Positions 1-11,084 of a stretch of DNA of 64,000 nucleotides are shown here, piece by piece. Positions within the stretch are counted from its first letter, which is position 1; each line of letters starts with the position of its first letter. Below the pieces are notes generated by a model. That model ran no database searches. It was given only the letters and a program-made list of their open reading frames with translations, and was not told the origin of the DNA. The position numbers were made by a program, and so were the translations under genes. The stretch comes from Limnephilus marmoratus. Lineage: Eukaryota; Arthropoda; Insecta; Trichoptera; Limnephilidae. The stretch is taken from NCBI GenBank assembly GCA_917880885.1, contig OU862934.1:29992734-30056733 (forward strand), read 5' to 3'.

Positions 1-120
1 GACAGTGGGAGGCGGGTGAGGGGTTGGTCAGTCCCTCGGCTGAGAGACCAATACAACAAGCGGAAGAAAATTTTCTTTGTTTGAATTTGAAGAAAAAATA
101 TTAGAAAAATATTTAAAAAA

Positions 121-233
121 TTTCATCAAAAAAGTCACCGGAGACCAAAACTTTATTTACATTTTTTACTCCAAATAATTTCAGGAAGCGATGGTTAAAA
201 TCCCTCGGGTATGTCCTGTTACACCCTGTATAG
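121..233 (+). repeat. Interspersed repeat R3, copy 1
   Basis: Non-coding repeat also seen at 18519-18590 (+) and 28003-28080 (-). Shared landmarks are a tract reading ACTCCAAATAAT, then CAGGAATCGCTGGTTAAA (with changes), then GGGTATGTCC. This copy continues to ACACCCTGTATA, a string typical of Tc1/mariner-type ends in insects. Class is not determined. Confidence 0.5.
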
Positions 234-338
234 ATATTGATTATTGTGACAGTTGCTTCGGCGTTCACGGCCATTGCAAAATTGCGGTTAAGCCACGTTG
301 AGGAGATCGGTGAGGAAAAATGTGTGAGAAGTAAGAAT

Positions 339-400
339 CTGGGGATCCGTGGGTCCAAGAGTGACTGACTTATGAATCAATTCCTATCGGTTTATGAGTT
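339..400 (-). repeat. LINE-A fragment, antisense
   Basis: The stretch resembles 30108-30165 (GGGTCCAAGAGTGACTGAC against GGGTCAGTGTGTCCACGAGT, then TATGAATC). It is a short, decayed internal piece of the LINE-A derivative family. Similarity is by eye and short. Confidence 0.35.
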
Positions 401-858
401 ATAATAACTTACGCAACAAAATCTTAAATTTTCAGAGTGTAAACTGAAGTGTTATTTTAATTTGTAACTAGCGGGGATACCCGGCATAGTTCAAGAGTTG
501 ATATGAGATTGAACTGATGTTCGAACCCACGACGGATCTTGCTTTATGTTCCCTTATAAAAAAGGCTTCGAATGGTCCACAACTCTCCAGATCATTCCAC
601 AACATTCAAGAGTGTTCTGGAATGTTCCACAATGATTTGGCCGATTCCCTGTTCCCGAACTCGTTTCCGGTTTTAGCGAGGCGCACATTTTTTACACTTT
701 CTTTTATAATATATATTTATTATTAAAACTAATTGACAGTCCTGAATTGTTCAAACTGATCAGCATTACCTGCTAGGCAACCTTGTAGCAAAAATACTTT
801 TTAATGTAACAATAACTTCAACACTTATGACACCATTCATTCACTAATTCTAAAGGCG
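401..858. other. Unassigned interval
   Basis: No gene recognised. A weak hairpin built on CATTCCACAACATT and its near complement lies at about 594-626. The segment 655-720 (ending in ACTTTCTTTTAT) resembles 4728-4805, so at least part of it is an interspersed repeat. Confidence 0.4.
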
Positions 859-1607
859 ATTCCAGACTCACGGCGAGAAGTCTCGGCGAGAATTTCTCGC
901 AGAGCAACAACACTTATCCACACTCTCATTTTTCTCACTCGTGATCTGTTTCCCATCCGGTATGGACGACATCACAGACAATATTCAAAATGCAGCAGGT
1001 TTGGCTCTGTGCGCCATGGCATATTATAATTTTGTGAACGTTGTGACGTTGAACGTTGTAGTTAGCCCTTGATTTAGAAAGGAATCCAGAGCGTCATATG
1101 CAAACCATATATGTTTATAAATTTCATTTTCACCAGCACCCGATTTGGAGGAATCATTCACAATTTTTCTATATTTCCGTTAACTAGCAAAAAGGGAATC
1201 TTTTTTCTTTTTGAGTTCAGGTACTTTCATCTCCATTATTTCTCCAAGTCTGTTCCACGCATCGTGGTTCAAACTTTTGTAATTCGATGTTTTGCATCCC
1301 ATAACACCGGTTCAGATTGAAAATATTCTATAAATTACAACTCTTGTTGATTTTTTATACAAAGAAACAAAATTTTCGAACAAAAACAAAAATATATCGC
1401 ACGTCTACTCTCAACCGCTCACTAAACAACACTGAGACAAAACGTGAGTGTAATAGCCTTCTCGCTTCTCGCCCGAGAAATCCTTTGAAGCGGCCAAATT
1501 TACCGACAACAATCCGAGAACAGCCGAGCCCGAGAAAGAGAATGCGAGAAACACCTCACATTCTCGCTTCTCGGGTGTTCTCGGAGCTTCTCGCCGAGAG
1601 TCTGGAT
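859..1607. repeat. Terminal-inverted-repeat element, about 750 bp, rich in TTCTCGC motifs
   Basis: The ends are inverted copies: left ATTCCAGACTCACGGCGAGA, right (reversed) ATCCAGACTCTCGGCGAGA. Inside both ends the hexamers TCTCGC, CGAGAA and CTCGCCGAGA recur many times (881-900, 1458-1480, 1515-1600). Clustered subterminal motifs are typical of transposase-binding sites in cut-and-paste DNA transposons such as hAT. No transposase reading frame is present, so this is a non-autonomous element. The short sequence AATTCTA lies inverted just outside both ends, which may be flank or more of the terminal repeat; no clean target duplication is visible. Confidence 0.6.
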
Positions 1608-2085
1608 GGGCTACTAGAATTCATCGCCTTGCGAATAAACATTGCGAACATATAGATATATTTTGTGTTAACAATTTCGCAAGTTTCAAAACGTACATCT
1701 AAATAATAATTTCAAAAACAAACAAAAAAAACACAGGCAAATTACTTCAATTTTATCTTTTGGTGATTAATTTTTATCGTTTTTTATAATTTGTATAAAA
1801 TCTTCTCTTTATTCCAAGTCCTACGAATACATCACATCTTTATTTTATTGTTTATAACATACACAAACAATTGTATCAACATACCTGCATTCTGGCTTGT
1901 ATGCATTAAATTTTGTTTTATAACATGTCAAGCCTTATTATCTAAAGTAGTGGTCGCCCAAAGGTCGAAATTCAACCATAATTAATTTAAATTCATAGTG
2001 TGTGTAATGTTTTTTTTATTGATTTTTTTTGCATAATTTACAAAAAAATATATTAGCATTCTGCACTCCTTTTCTATATAAACTA
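1608..2085. other. Unassigned AT-rich interval
   Basis: AT-rich sequence with no recognisable coding, RNA or repeat feature. Confidence 0.4.
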
Positions 2086-2578
2086 CTAGCTGGTTCCCGG
2101 CATGCGTTGCTATGCCATTTAATAAAGAAATTGTTTCTCCCTGCGTGTCTTTTCCAATTTGTCCCGTTCCCCTTCGGCCTCCCCTTCTTCTCCCGCATCC
2201 CCTTCCCCTCACGTGTTCCCACTCTGCCTCCTCAACCTTCCTTCTCCCTACTCCACTCCCCCTTTCCCGCGAACCCCCCTCCCAAGTTCCCCCTCCCCCC
2301 ACCCCGCTAACGCATTCCATACATTCAGTTTTCAAACAGCTCGCGTGCCACCTATTACCTAGCTCACCAGTAGTTTTATACAAACCTTGTCCTGACAATA
2401 ACCAACACAAAAATAAAAGAATTATTCAATTCGGTGCAGTCGTTCGGAAGTTATGCGCGTACATACATTTCGGGGATTCATTTTTATTTATAGAGAGAGA
2501 TGAGTGGGCGAAATTTCATACTCCTCTGTCGGCGCAATTTTCGTTAAAAGGGGTACAAAGTTTTTGCTTCATGTATTA
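2086..2578 (+). repeat. Polypyrimidine-core interspersed repeat, copy 1
   Basis: Begins CTAGCTGGTTCCCGGCATGC and GTTGCTATGCC, then a C/T-rich tract of about 200 bases (2145-2310), then ACAGCTCGCGTGCCACCTATT. The same order occurs reversed at 42891-43250 and 59441-59718, and partly at 6657-6772. Downstream the text GTTCGGAAGTTATGCGCG and ACATACATTTCGG resembles ends of widespread arthropod repeats. Long open frames on both strands here are low-complexity artefacts. Class (RTE-like, Helitron-like or other) is not settled. Confidence 0.6.
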
Positions 2579-2946
2579 ATATACCGTTTATGTTAGTTTT
2601 TTTATTAGTATAACTATATTATGTTGTACTTACATAAATACTGTAGTTAATTGTAAAAAAAAAATGTAGAAGTCCACTAGGGCGTTAATAAATACAATGT
2701 CACCAGCATAATTCGCAATTAGCAATTCTCCCCCATTTACCGAATTCTTCAAATCAATACTAGAACAAAGCTTACTTCTGAATAATAATTCTGTTTATTT
2801 TATTGTACATGGGTACATTTCAAACTACGTTTCAACCAAAGCCATTTGTTTGTACCCATCTCTTATATTTAAGTTTAGTTCCCATTCAGATAAATAACGA
2901 TATTACGAATTTAATATTAATTTCTATCCTAGTTTGTTGCATGTTT
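2579..2946. other. Unassigned AT-rich interval
   Basis: No feature recognised. Confidence 0.4.
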
Positions 2947-3655
2947 AAGAGCGTTTAACCAGCCAGCGCCCGAAAATCCACATTTCATCGAAATTTGTTC
3001 TTACGATCGTGCAGGGCGGTTACAGTGAGAAAGATTAATTATTCTCCGTACCAGCTTTTTAAAATTATAACTCAATATCGATATTATTTCATTCCAAATT
3101 TGCTTTAATTTATTCCTACATCCAAAAATGCTGAAAGGCGTGATGATAAAACTATTAAAATAATGTACTTTTTGTAATTATTTTTTGATTATAAGTATTT
3201 ATTATTTTTCAAAAATGTCTAAGTTAAATAAGAATGTTAAAAAAATCTGAAATATATTAGTTTGTAAGTGCGCAAATAAATACACAAAAGGACCAATTTT
3301 CGTCAAGAAACACATGTACGTATATATTTTTTAATGATTTTATTTAAACTAACATTAAAATTCTAAAACATGCGATACCTAAATAATGTATTGATTTATT
3401 TTACTGCAGGATTATATGATTTGAAATGGGTGCGGTATAATAAAAAATCTTTTTTGAAAATTTAATAAATCTGCAAACGACCTATGGTATAACCATATTA
3501 TACTAAAAATTAACATGTTTTCTCAAAATTTAAAATATGCGAATACTAGATAAAAGAACAATCTTTCGAAATCCATTTATAATTTTTTGTGGAAAAGAGT
3601 CAATACGTCTAAAATCTGATTTAAAAATGACATATTTCTGGTTTTCTTTGTTAAT
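2947..3655 (+). repeat. Long non-coding repeat R1, copy A
   Basis: About 700 bases matching the reverse complement of 19471-20560 through many long exact blocks (for example AGAGCGTTTAACCAGCCAGC, CCAAAAATGCTGAAAGGCGT and GTGCGCAAATAAATACACAA). No open frame. The copy is uninterrupted near 3190, where copy B has a LINE insertion, so it serves as the empty site. Confidence 0.75.
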
Positions 3656-4101
3656 ACCCTCTTTACTTTGGTCATAATAACTGATTTCGATACGTTTGAC
3701 ATAGATAACTTATTGTTTTATATTTATACTTTAACCAGAGCTAGCAACAAATTGCTCAATGAATTTGAAGAAATGGAAAAGTTTAGAAGCATTTAATAAA
3801 TCAAGGGAAGAACAATACTAAAAATATCTACCACTCTAGATCTTGTATACCGTATAAAGTAACCGCAGGTGTACAATAAAATATAATATATATATATAGA
3901 TTAACATTAATATCAAAATAAAATATAAAAAGACGACAATTTTTAGTTTTTCAATGAAAATATTTATTTTTTTATTATAAAAAATACGGAGCAGTAGTCA
4001 AGAAATAAAAAAAAATACTTCTTCAAACACAGCAAACTTATTTTTTGGCATTATTTTAATTTAAAATTAATAAAATACTTAGTTTGAACCACTCTTATAG
4101 T
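3656..4101. other. Unassigned AT-rich interval
   Basis: No feature recognised apart from short (TA)n near 3880-3898. Confidence 0.4.
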
Positions 4102-4105
4102 TTAA

Positions 4106-4438
4106 TCACTGGAGCGCTTTTGCCACAATATGGCACTATTTAAAATACATCGTATTGCTTTACTGCCAATTTTGGCAAATTTTCCCTTATCTGTAAGTAA
4201 TTAAGTATAAGTTAACGAACTTATAATATTTTTTTTATAAATCCCACGAATATGTGATAATTGACCAAAGATAAGTTAATTCATTGGCTATACAGAACTG
4301 TAATCAGTTTGTATGTCTTCATATTAAAATTCGGAGGTATGATTTTTTTTAATGTGGGCGGAAAATATTCAAAATGATTACCAATAAATCTCGAGTAATC
4401 GGAGAAGAAAATTTTAAAATGCACTGCCGCTCCAGTGG
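4106..4438. repeat. piggyBac-type MITE with TTAA target duplication
   Basis: A 333-bp element with inverted ends based on CACTGGAGCG (right end reversed: CCACTGGAGCGGC). It is flanked by TTAA at 4102-4105 and 4439-4442, the target duplication that defines piggyBac-type transposition. Further copies lie at 52142-52472 (full length) and 40337-40564 (truncated). No transposase is encoded. Confidence 0.75.
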
Positions 4439-4495
4439 TTAAAACACTAACATATTTATTCACCGCTTAAAACAAAGTTTTAGTTTCCAGTAAAC

Positions 4496-4523
4496 CCCGA
4501 TGAAGTAAGCATTGCTTACGAAA
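4496..4523 (+). other. Possible hammerhead-like core (Penelope-type end), weak
   Basis: Reads CCGATGA, then GTAAGC-ATT-GCTTAC (perfect 6-bp stem) and GAAAT. The layout matches the CUGANGA-stem II-GAAA core, except that U4 is C. Clearer versions lie near Penelope fragments at 10812, 22985-23011 and 60985. No Penelope frame is next to this one. Confidence 0.25.
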
Positions 4524-4529
4524 TATTTT

Positions 4530-5448
4530 TGTTTTTTAAACAATAAAAGTAAATATTTTATTAAATTAAATATGCTATTTGATTTATAAAGGAACCATGC
4601 AGAATGGCGTATCTATTAAGCTAACATTGATTATTATCATAACCACAGCATTGATTATTATTAAAAATGGGAACCTTCTTCATGCATGGGGGATAGAGGG
4701 CCACCATACCATATAACTCCCTTGATCGTACCAGACTCGTTTTTGAGTTTGAGCGGCACGCACATTGTAGTTTACTTTCTTTTATCTTATTACCTAAATA
4801 TATAAAACAAAGTCGGGTTAGTTATAGGTACCATTTATAACTCGAGAACAGTTGGACCGATTTTTATGAACTTTGATTTGTTGGATTTGTCTCCGCCACA
4901 AGTAGCAGAATAGCTATTAAAACGTGAAGAAAATTCTTTTCCTCACACATTTTGGGAACGAATTCTTATCTTTTAATAGATTTGCAGGAATATTGTGATA
5001 AGTATAATATTGAGTAGTGAGTGAATTCCAAAAATTTCAAAAACGTCAAATGTCAATTCGCTGATTGTTTAGCTTTGTTCTTAAACATATAAATGTTGCC
5101 CCTCTTTCTTACACATTAAATGTCATTAATCGAAATGAGACAAACGGTAAACGAATGACTGCTCCCCTCCAAAGAAAAAATACAATAATTATAATAAATC
5201 TACCTCACATGGATAAAGAAAATGAAACGCAATTCCCGTAATTAAATGGAAAAGTAAGAAAAAATATGAATCCGTACACAACGCCATCTCTGATACTGAC
5301 AAAATCAAAACACGGACAGTTGCGCATCGACAATTGCTTCATTAGACTCCTTAAATAATAAATGAATTTAATTGAAGTATCTAGTCACCTATGATTCTCA
5401 CCCAAATCGAATGCTTTGATTGATTCTGTAATTTTTAACTTAAGGCTC
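4530..5448. other. Unassigned interval with one short repeat
   Basis: No gene recognised. The part 4728-4805 resembles 655-720. The text CTCGAGAACAGTTGGACCGA near 4841 resembles a phrase common in interspersed arthropod repeats. Confidence 0.4.
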
Positions 5449-5870
5449 TGCAACCGAGCCCGAAAAGAAGAAGATGGAAAGATACGAAATTACGAATGTT
5501 AGAGGAGAGCGCTAACATTTTCAGGGACAAAATCGATGCGAAATTGCGAAAATGTTTAATAAAACCCGGCTCGTTTAAAATAGAGCAAAAATCTCACGCG
5601 CATTATCTTAAACAGCATTTAAGATAATGCACTGTGAATTTTTTCATACATACAACTTGTAAAATAACTGAAACAAACGTGTTAATAATAATTTTTGGAG
5701 CATACTTTGCGATTTTTTTCTATGGAGGGAATTTTATATAATTTGCGTTTCGGCGCGGGCAAAGTCTGGATATCATCTTCAAGAATAACATATATTTTTT
5801 TAAGAGCTTTAAAACTTACCGTGTTTAAGGGAAATATGTAATAAATCGGTACAAATCCGGGTTGCTGGCC
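5449..5870 (+). repeat. Non-coding repeat R2, copy 1
   Basis: About 420 bases aligned along their full length with 28188-28606 in the same orientation (for example AAATTGCGAAAATGTTTAAT, CTCGTTTAAAATAGAGCAAA and TATAATTTGCGTTTCGGCG). The ends look like imperfect inverted repeats (GCAACCGAGCC at the left; CCGGGTTGC at the right), suggesting a small DNA transposon derivative. No coding frame. Confidence 0.65.
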
Positions 5871-5910
5871 CTTAATAAAAAACTTAATTTAATTCAGCTA
5901 TTGATTCTGA

Positions 5911-5939
5911 GGCGGTACGAAGTTCGTCGGGTCAGCTAA
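5911..5939 (-). repeat. Short conserved repeat-end motif
   Basis: On the minus strand it reads AGCTGACCCGACGAACTTCG followed by TACCGCC, followed outward by (TA)n. This phrase is the recognisable end of a widespread arthropod repeat class; the rest of the element is not recognisable here. Confidence 0.4.
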
Positions 5940-6656
5940 TTATATATATACATATATTGATGATTTAAGATGGAAAAATTGTTTCTCGAAGCAAAGAAAT
6001 AAAAAAAATTGAAACAGCGAGTAACGACGAATTTTATTACCTTTCTCGATAATATAAAAATATTACGACTACATTTTCTTTTGCAATTAATAAGTAAGGC
6101 AGGTACCCGTGGAGAATAAAAATATTAGCCAAGCACTCCACTAAATTCGGTAAATTGTATTTTATCGGAAAACTTTTTTTTTTTCATTCGGAGGCTGTTT
6201 TTTTAGCGTTTCAATAGAATTATTGCGAGCTGATGAAGACGTAATAATATGGAAGTGTATTTTGGGTGTGTCTATGCGTTCGAAATAAGCTTACTTTTGA
6301 AGTGAAATTTCTTTAGCTCCGTTGCGATTTGAAATTCGGATGACATGAAGTGCGTCACTAAAATTATTATTTGACGGGTCCTCGGTACTAATATAATGCG
6401 GTAAATACATGACTCCACGCGAGCCTCCATCCATCCATCCATCGAACGGAGAGGTTCGAACCCTACGACACAATTTTTTTTTTTTAATTTTTGTGTAATC
6501 AATATCCAACCCTCAAACAACTTTAAAATAAACAGGCAAAAGAAAAGAAAGCGACATCTAGCGACTTTTCGGTTTCACTTCCACCCGTGTGTGAATTGAA
6601 CACTGATTTTTTTTACTTTACTTGAAGTTGTGCAATCATTTTAGAAATTATAATTT
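5940..6656. other. Unassigned interval with CCAT microsatellite
   Basis: A (CCAT)4 microsatellite lies at about 6426-6443. No gene recognised; open frames here are not convincing. Confidence 0.4.
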
Positions 6657-6772
6657 ACTAGCGACTTCCCAGCATGCGCTGTAATGCGTTGTTGTAAAAA
6701 ACATTGTTTCTCCAATTGTTTCTCACACTGCGTATCCTTTCCCATTATTCCCGTTCCCCTTCATTTTCTATA
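6657..6772 (+). repeat. Polypyrimidine-core repeat, partial copy
   Basis: Reads ACTAGCGACTTCCCAGCATG, then TTGTTTCTCAC, ACTGCGT and CCCGTTCCCCTTC, matching the first part of 2086-2578; the long C/T tract is missing. Confidence 0.55.
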
Positions 6773-7215
6773 TATATTGCAATCATTCATTTTTATATAT
6801 TATAAAGAAAAATTAATCAAATTTGATAACCAGCATAAAACCTATAATTCTTGATTAGATTCAAAGTATTCGATTTGGGTGAGTATCATAGATGAGTACT
6901 TCAATTAAATTCATTAATTTAAAGAGTTTACTCTAAAATTGAATTTTAATTAAGAACAATCTAATGGTTGAGAGTTTCGTAAGAGTTTTTGTAATGGTTA
7001 AAAAATCTTTTCAAATGTATTGTCATGTGGTTGTATAATCTAGAAACCTTAGCGAAAGAGGGGAGAAGATATTTTGAATGTTTTAAACATTTCCTACGCC
7101 TTAATATAGCAATTCATAAAGGTAAAACAAATAAACAAGCAAGCAAACATACATTCATATTTATATAAATAGAAGATTCTTTATCACTTTTCTGGAGTGG
7201 AATTGTTTTTTTTTT
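6773..7215. other. Unassigned AT-rich interval
   Basis: No feature recognised. A T run at 7207-7215 adjoins the LINE-A end that follows and may be its reversed poly(A) tail. Confidence 0.4.
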
Positions 7216-7225
7216 CACATTAATT

Positions 7226-7475
7226 CTACACAGTAGTCGCCGAGGAAAATAATTTTTCTCAGGGCTTATGTCACCTTCGGGGATATGGTGTGTGTAGGTC
7301 TTTTTAAAGGAAGGAAGGAGTGATCGCGGGTCTTCAAGAGACTCTGGTTATAGAAGGGAGGAAACACAATAGTGGTCAGTTTAATAATTCCATAGCTGAG
7401 CTGTTCAACTCAAGATCGATTTGTAGAAACGACCCGTGCTCATACGGCAAATGTTAGTAAATGTTAACAACTGTG
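7226..7475 (-). mobile_element. LINE-A 3' end, antisense
   Basis: Reversed, it gives decayed reverse-transcriptase C-terminal coding text, then the LINE-A 3' UTR and a stem-loop (here AGCCCTGAGAAAAATTATTT region). It matches 16654-17140 base by base over long blocks. The coding part is resumed at 8218-8370, so 7476-8217 looks like later insertion(s), including SINE-A. Confidence 0.7.
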
Positions 7476-7861
7476 TTTTTTTTATGTGAATATTGTTATA
7501 ATTTATATCCAGGGTTCAAACCAATTATGAATATTAAACTAGTGAATATCAGTATCCATAAGGTTACCTCATTTGTCCAGCAGATGTCGCTGTAATTTAA
7601 TATTTTTTTGTATTTTCTCCTTCTTAACGGACAAAGAAATTTAATTATAAAAAGCCTATGCCGACTAAAAATCTTACTTCTTAACTAAACTTGCACGGAA
7701 AAACATTAAATATTGATTAAACCCTTGGGTGGGGAAAATTTATTATCGGTAATTTATAAATTCCAAATCATAACAATAAAAAACGAAGAAATTAATTTAT
7801 CAAAGGTGCTTCATTAAAAAAAAACCAGACTACCATTTTCTTCCTTTGTGAAAAATTATTT
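7476..7861. other. Unassigned interval between LINE-A and SINE-A
   Basis: No recognisable feature; probably inserted sequence separating two parts of one LINE-A copy. Confidence 0.3.
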
Positions 7862-8213
7862 TACAAATATCTTTACAAAAGTCCAAACTGCACCCGTCTG
7901 GGCCAGTGAGACTATGGCACTCCCAATTGGGTACGTTTTGAGCCTGAAGGTAGTGGGGAGGGGAAGGAGATGAGAAAAGGAGGAGAGCAACGTTTCAATT
8001 CTGAATCTTCAATTCTGGTCAGACACCAAGGCTATTCTGAGAGTATCTTCTACTCTGGAACGCGCCGCAAATATGCCATATAAATATTATTTTAAATACT
8101 TAAACAAAATTGTGAAATAATACAAATTAACCTAAGAAAATATATTTACGCCAGCCGGAATCGGAACCCGCGTCTTCCGAATTGTTAGTCAAGAGCCAAG
8201 AGAACGGAGACCG
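7862..8213 (-). repeat. SINE-A copy 1 (tRNA-derived), antisense
   Basis: On the minus strand a tRNA-like head (B-box-like GGTTCCGATTCC, 8163-8174) is followed by the body landmarks GGCGCGTTCCAGAGTAGAAG and ATACTCTCAG, and a 3' end resembling CTCACTGGCCCAGACGGG. Full order matches 31857-32189 (+) and 17142-17440 (-). The A-box region is degraded, so activity is unlikely. Confidence 0.65.
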
Positions 8214-8217
8214 TCAC

Positions 8218-8370
8218 AAATGTGTACAAATATGGGGTGAAGGAGTCAATGACGCTCGGAGCGACTTCCATTGAAATACTGGTAGAATAATGACTGAATT
8301 CCAACTTCGCCTGTGCTCTAAAGATTGCAACCCATTTGTTAAGATATGGGTAAATTTCAATATTGTAATA
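8218..8370 (-). pseudogene. LINE-A reverse transcriptase C-terminus remnant
   Basis: Matches 16895-17045 (GGATCAATGACG, ATCTTCCATTG, CTGTGCTCTAAAGATTGCAA with changes). It is coding-derived text of the RT C-terminal region and is full of disruptions. It probably continues the copy at 7226-7475. Confidence 0.6.
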
Positions 8371-8823
8371 CAGATCTCACTTCTAGGGAGAATGCGTTCA
8401 CTGTCACAAGCCTACGCAATATGAAAAACCTTTCCAAATGAAAGTCATATTGTGTTTTTTCGATTATGTTTTTAATCACGCGGGAAGCTTGTATACCCAC
8501 GGATTTACATTGTGATCGGAATGGCGAAACAGCTGTCGCGTGTTGTGGTAACAATAAAAAGCTCACAAGAGTTTTATTGATGCTGTAACATGCTGGGAAT
8601 GAGGCAGTCGAGGCATCTATTACACCAATTTTAAAAGATTTTTAAAAAATGTGAATACCGCCGCGTAGGCTGTTCAGTTCATCGAATGGTATCGCCGAAT
8701 AGAGGAAAGTGAGACGAATAAGGGTTAAATATTAGTGGCTGAGTAGTTCCAAGCAACGGGTTCCTATCCAGGCGTAAAGGGGTTTGGGGGTGAATGATTG
8801 TGATAGTAAATCTATTAAGAAAA
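8371..8823. other. Unassigned interval
   Basis: Two minus-strand open frames exist, but neither resembles a known protein. Nothing else recognised. Confidence 0.35.
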
Positions 8824-9042
8824 CTTAGGAGGGTTGTTTCAAAACATTTTAACAATTCATCGAACATTTGAAGTTAATTTTCACATTCTATCAAAGTTCT
8901 ATTCAAGTTCTGTGGTTATTTCAGTTTTATTAAGTAACTGCCCTTGAATGATATAATAACAGAACTTGAATAGAACATACACCGATTGTGAAAATTAACT
9001 AATTTTGAAATGTTCAACTTTTTTAAAACAACACGCCCTTAG
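8824..9042. repeat. Snap-back MITE with arms of about 90 bp
   Basis: Left arm 8824-8920 and right arm 8957-9042 are inverted copies with scattered changes. Shared blocks include GTTAATTTTCACA, GTTCTATTCAAGTTCTGT and the outer GTTGTTT/AAAACAAC. Nearly the whole element is palindromic, with only about 30 bases of loop. There is no coding capacity. Confidence 0.7.
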
Positions 9043-9661
9043 TACTTTTAAACAATAGTTCATTTAACAATATTCAACAAACATAATTTATTTTTGTTAT
9101 AGGGATTATTTTACGAGAAGGTTGATAGCGAATACTGTATCAATTCGCGAGCAGTTAAATCTATGGCAATCGGAAACAGAATGGCCCTAAGACTGGTCAA
9201 TCGGCTCGTCCCCTCTTCGTGAATGCGCCGCCAATGAAAGGTATCCTATTGTGAAATCGGTGCTGTTGTATTGTGTTATGTCCATGCAATTGCATGATTC
9301 CCCAATTTTCTACTCTTGATTTTGACACTTTCGAATGCAAATATTTCACGAAATATTTTCAAAATTATTTTCCATATATTTCCAAAGGGGAAAACGTGAG
9401 TTTACTGGTTATACACCGTATATATTGCATATGTAGAGAAAGGAAGTTATGCATGTAAATATTGCACGAGGTAAATTAGCATGGCACAAGAGATCGAGGG
9501 TGCTTCAGCCGATCTTCCTTATCAAGGAGGCTGTTGAGAGAATCAAGTGTCTAATTGAAGTGGTGTATCCATCTCCCATACTCTAACAGCTGCTGACTGG
9601 CATCTTACTTGTTCATTCACCTTTCAAATCTATTATACTATTAGACTTAGGAAATACACAA
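9043..9661. other. Unassigned interval
   Basis: No gene, RNA or repeat recognised. Confidence 0.35.
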
Positions 9662-9806
9662 TACGAGTAGACAGATAGTTATAAACAGCCCAAAGATGCC
9701 AAGTTAGCAGTCCACAATGGAGTGCTGGTACCTACTTTGATATATGGCAGTGAGGCATGGAACTGACGGAGAAAAGATGAAAGTTAGTTAGTTAGTAAGT
9801 AAAGAT
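9662..9806 (+). pseudogene. RTE-T LINE 3' fragment with (TTAG)n tail
   Basis: The frame reads AKLAVHNGVLVPTLIYGSEA, the RT-to-C-terminus block of RTE/'endonuclease-reverse transcriptase' LINEs (consensus ..LIYGSEAW..). The text stops after about 25 codons and passes straight into a TTAGTTAGTTAG tail at 9783-9796. The 51405-51905 copy has the same AAACTAGCAGTCCACAATGG text and the same tail, so this copy has lost most of the C-terminal coding region internally. Confidence 0.65.
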
Positions 9807-9949
9807 AAAGAAAGAAGAGATTTTAAAAATTTAGTAAAGATTTCGAGGGTATTACTAAATACATTCGGAATCTTACACTACAGTGAATGATATGATAGAC
9901 ACATTTCTATAATAGGGTGGGGAAAAAAGGTTAAATTGGTTCTTTGAAA

Positions 9950-10599
9950 AGGAATATGGAAAGTTTGGGGGTGTCTTAGAAGAAACAAGAAATAAAAAAA
10001 TAAACAAAAATAAGATAAGAAATAGAAAAAACAAGAAATACAAAAATAAAATTAATTTAATATATCCGGTACATAACAAAAAAATAGAAAAATTTGCATG
10101 TCTCGAATTCCTCGGCCCAATATCTTTAAAAATTGCAAAAGAAATTAAAAAATGTGGTTTAAATATAGCTTTTAGAACCAATAATAATATGGGAACAAGC
10201 CTTAAAAACTCAAAAAGTAGAAATCCTAAACTCAATAACGGTGGCATATATGAATTAAAATGTGACCACGCCGACTGTAACGCTACGTACATCGGACAAA
10301 CAGGTAGGGCATTCTCAACTAGATTCAAAGAACATATAAGTTGTTATAAAAATAAAAACACCTCTTCAAAATTCGCCGAACATCTCTTAGTGAATAATCA
10401 CGTTCCACTTAAAAATAACCAGCCAAAACCATTACATATTGAACGAAAGGGTCTTAGATTAAATTTGCTTGAACAATTAGAAATCAATAAACGAACGAAT
10501 GACCCCAACATAACGCTAATTAATAAATTGAGGAAAATTATATATTCCCCATTACTTAGTATGTTTACCAAACCTAAGAAATATAATGCACTTAAATGA
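9950..10599 (+). pseudogene. Penelope-like element, GIY-YIG endonuclease end (PLE-1)
   Basis: An open frame runs through a lysine/asparagine-rich linker, then KFACLEFLGPISLKIAKEIK and a GIY-YIG nuclease domain: GGIYELKCDHADCNATYIG, with an R-x3-R-containing helix (GRAFSTRFKEHI) and SKFAEHLLVNNH. This is the C-terminal domain of Penelope-like retroelements, where it nicks DNA for target-primed reverse transcription. The reverse transcriptase part is absent upstream, so the copy is 5'-truncated and inactive. The frame ends at 10599 after LSMFTKPKKYNALK. The start of the matching region is approximate. A second, different copy is at 23108-23485 on the minus strand. Confidence 0.85.
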
Positions 10600-10960
10600 G
10601 TCATAGCAATAACGTCATTCTAAATCAATTAAGAAAACCCTTACACTTAGTGCAAGGCAAACCAAAGGGAAATACTCCGAATCCCACATTAGCACTCTCT
10701 CAATTAGTGTCGCTACAAATTGGTTTAACCGGTAATAAATCAACTTAGACACCTTTAAAAATTGACATTTAAAATCTTATAAATAAGTCGTCCGTACGTG
10801 GCTTCACCACAGTTTGAAAATGACCTTACAAGTCGAAACAGCTGTAACTAAAACACTAACCAAAAAACTTGCAGAACTCGATAATAAAATTATCGAATTT
10901 AATTTTAATTAAATTTCTAAAAATTAAAATGGAGTTCTACGAATTAAACACAAAAACAAT
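10600..10960 (+). mobile_element. PLE-1 3' flank with hammerhead-like motif
   Basis: Non-coding sequence directly after the GIY-YIG frame. At 10812-10838 it reads TTGAAAA-TGACCTTACAAGTC-GAAAC, which is a decayed CUGANGA-stem-GAAA core. Penelope elements are known to carry hammerhead ribozymes in their terminal repeats. Folding and cleavage cannot be shown here. Confidence 0.4.
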
Positions 10961-10964
10961 TAAT

Positions 10965-11060
10965 AAAAAAAAGAAATTAAAAAAAAAAAAATAAATAAAA
11001 AAAATAAAAAAAAATAAAAAAATAAATAAAAAAATAAATAAATAAATAAAAAAAAAAAAA
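10965..11060. repeat. A-rich low-complexity tract
   Basis: (AAAAT)n and (AAAT)n-like run. Its minus-strand open frame of F, I and L residues is an artefact. Confidence 0.8.
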
Positions 11061-11084
11061 GTCTTAGAAGACGGTGATTGATTT

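Noticed and set aside
2029..2579. Several overlapping proline/serine-rich or glycine/arginine-rich open frames (also at 42817-43275 and 59319-59851)
   Set aside because: They lie on the polypyrimidine tract of a repeat and are open in several frames on both strands.
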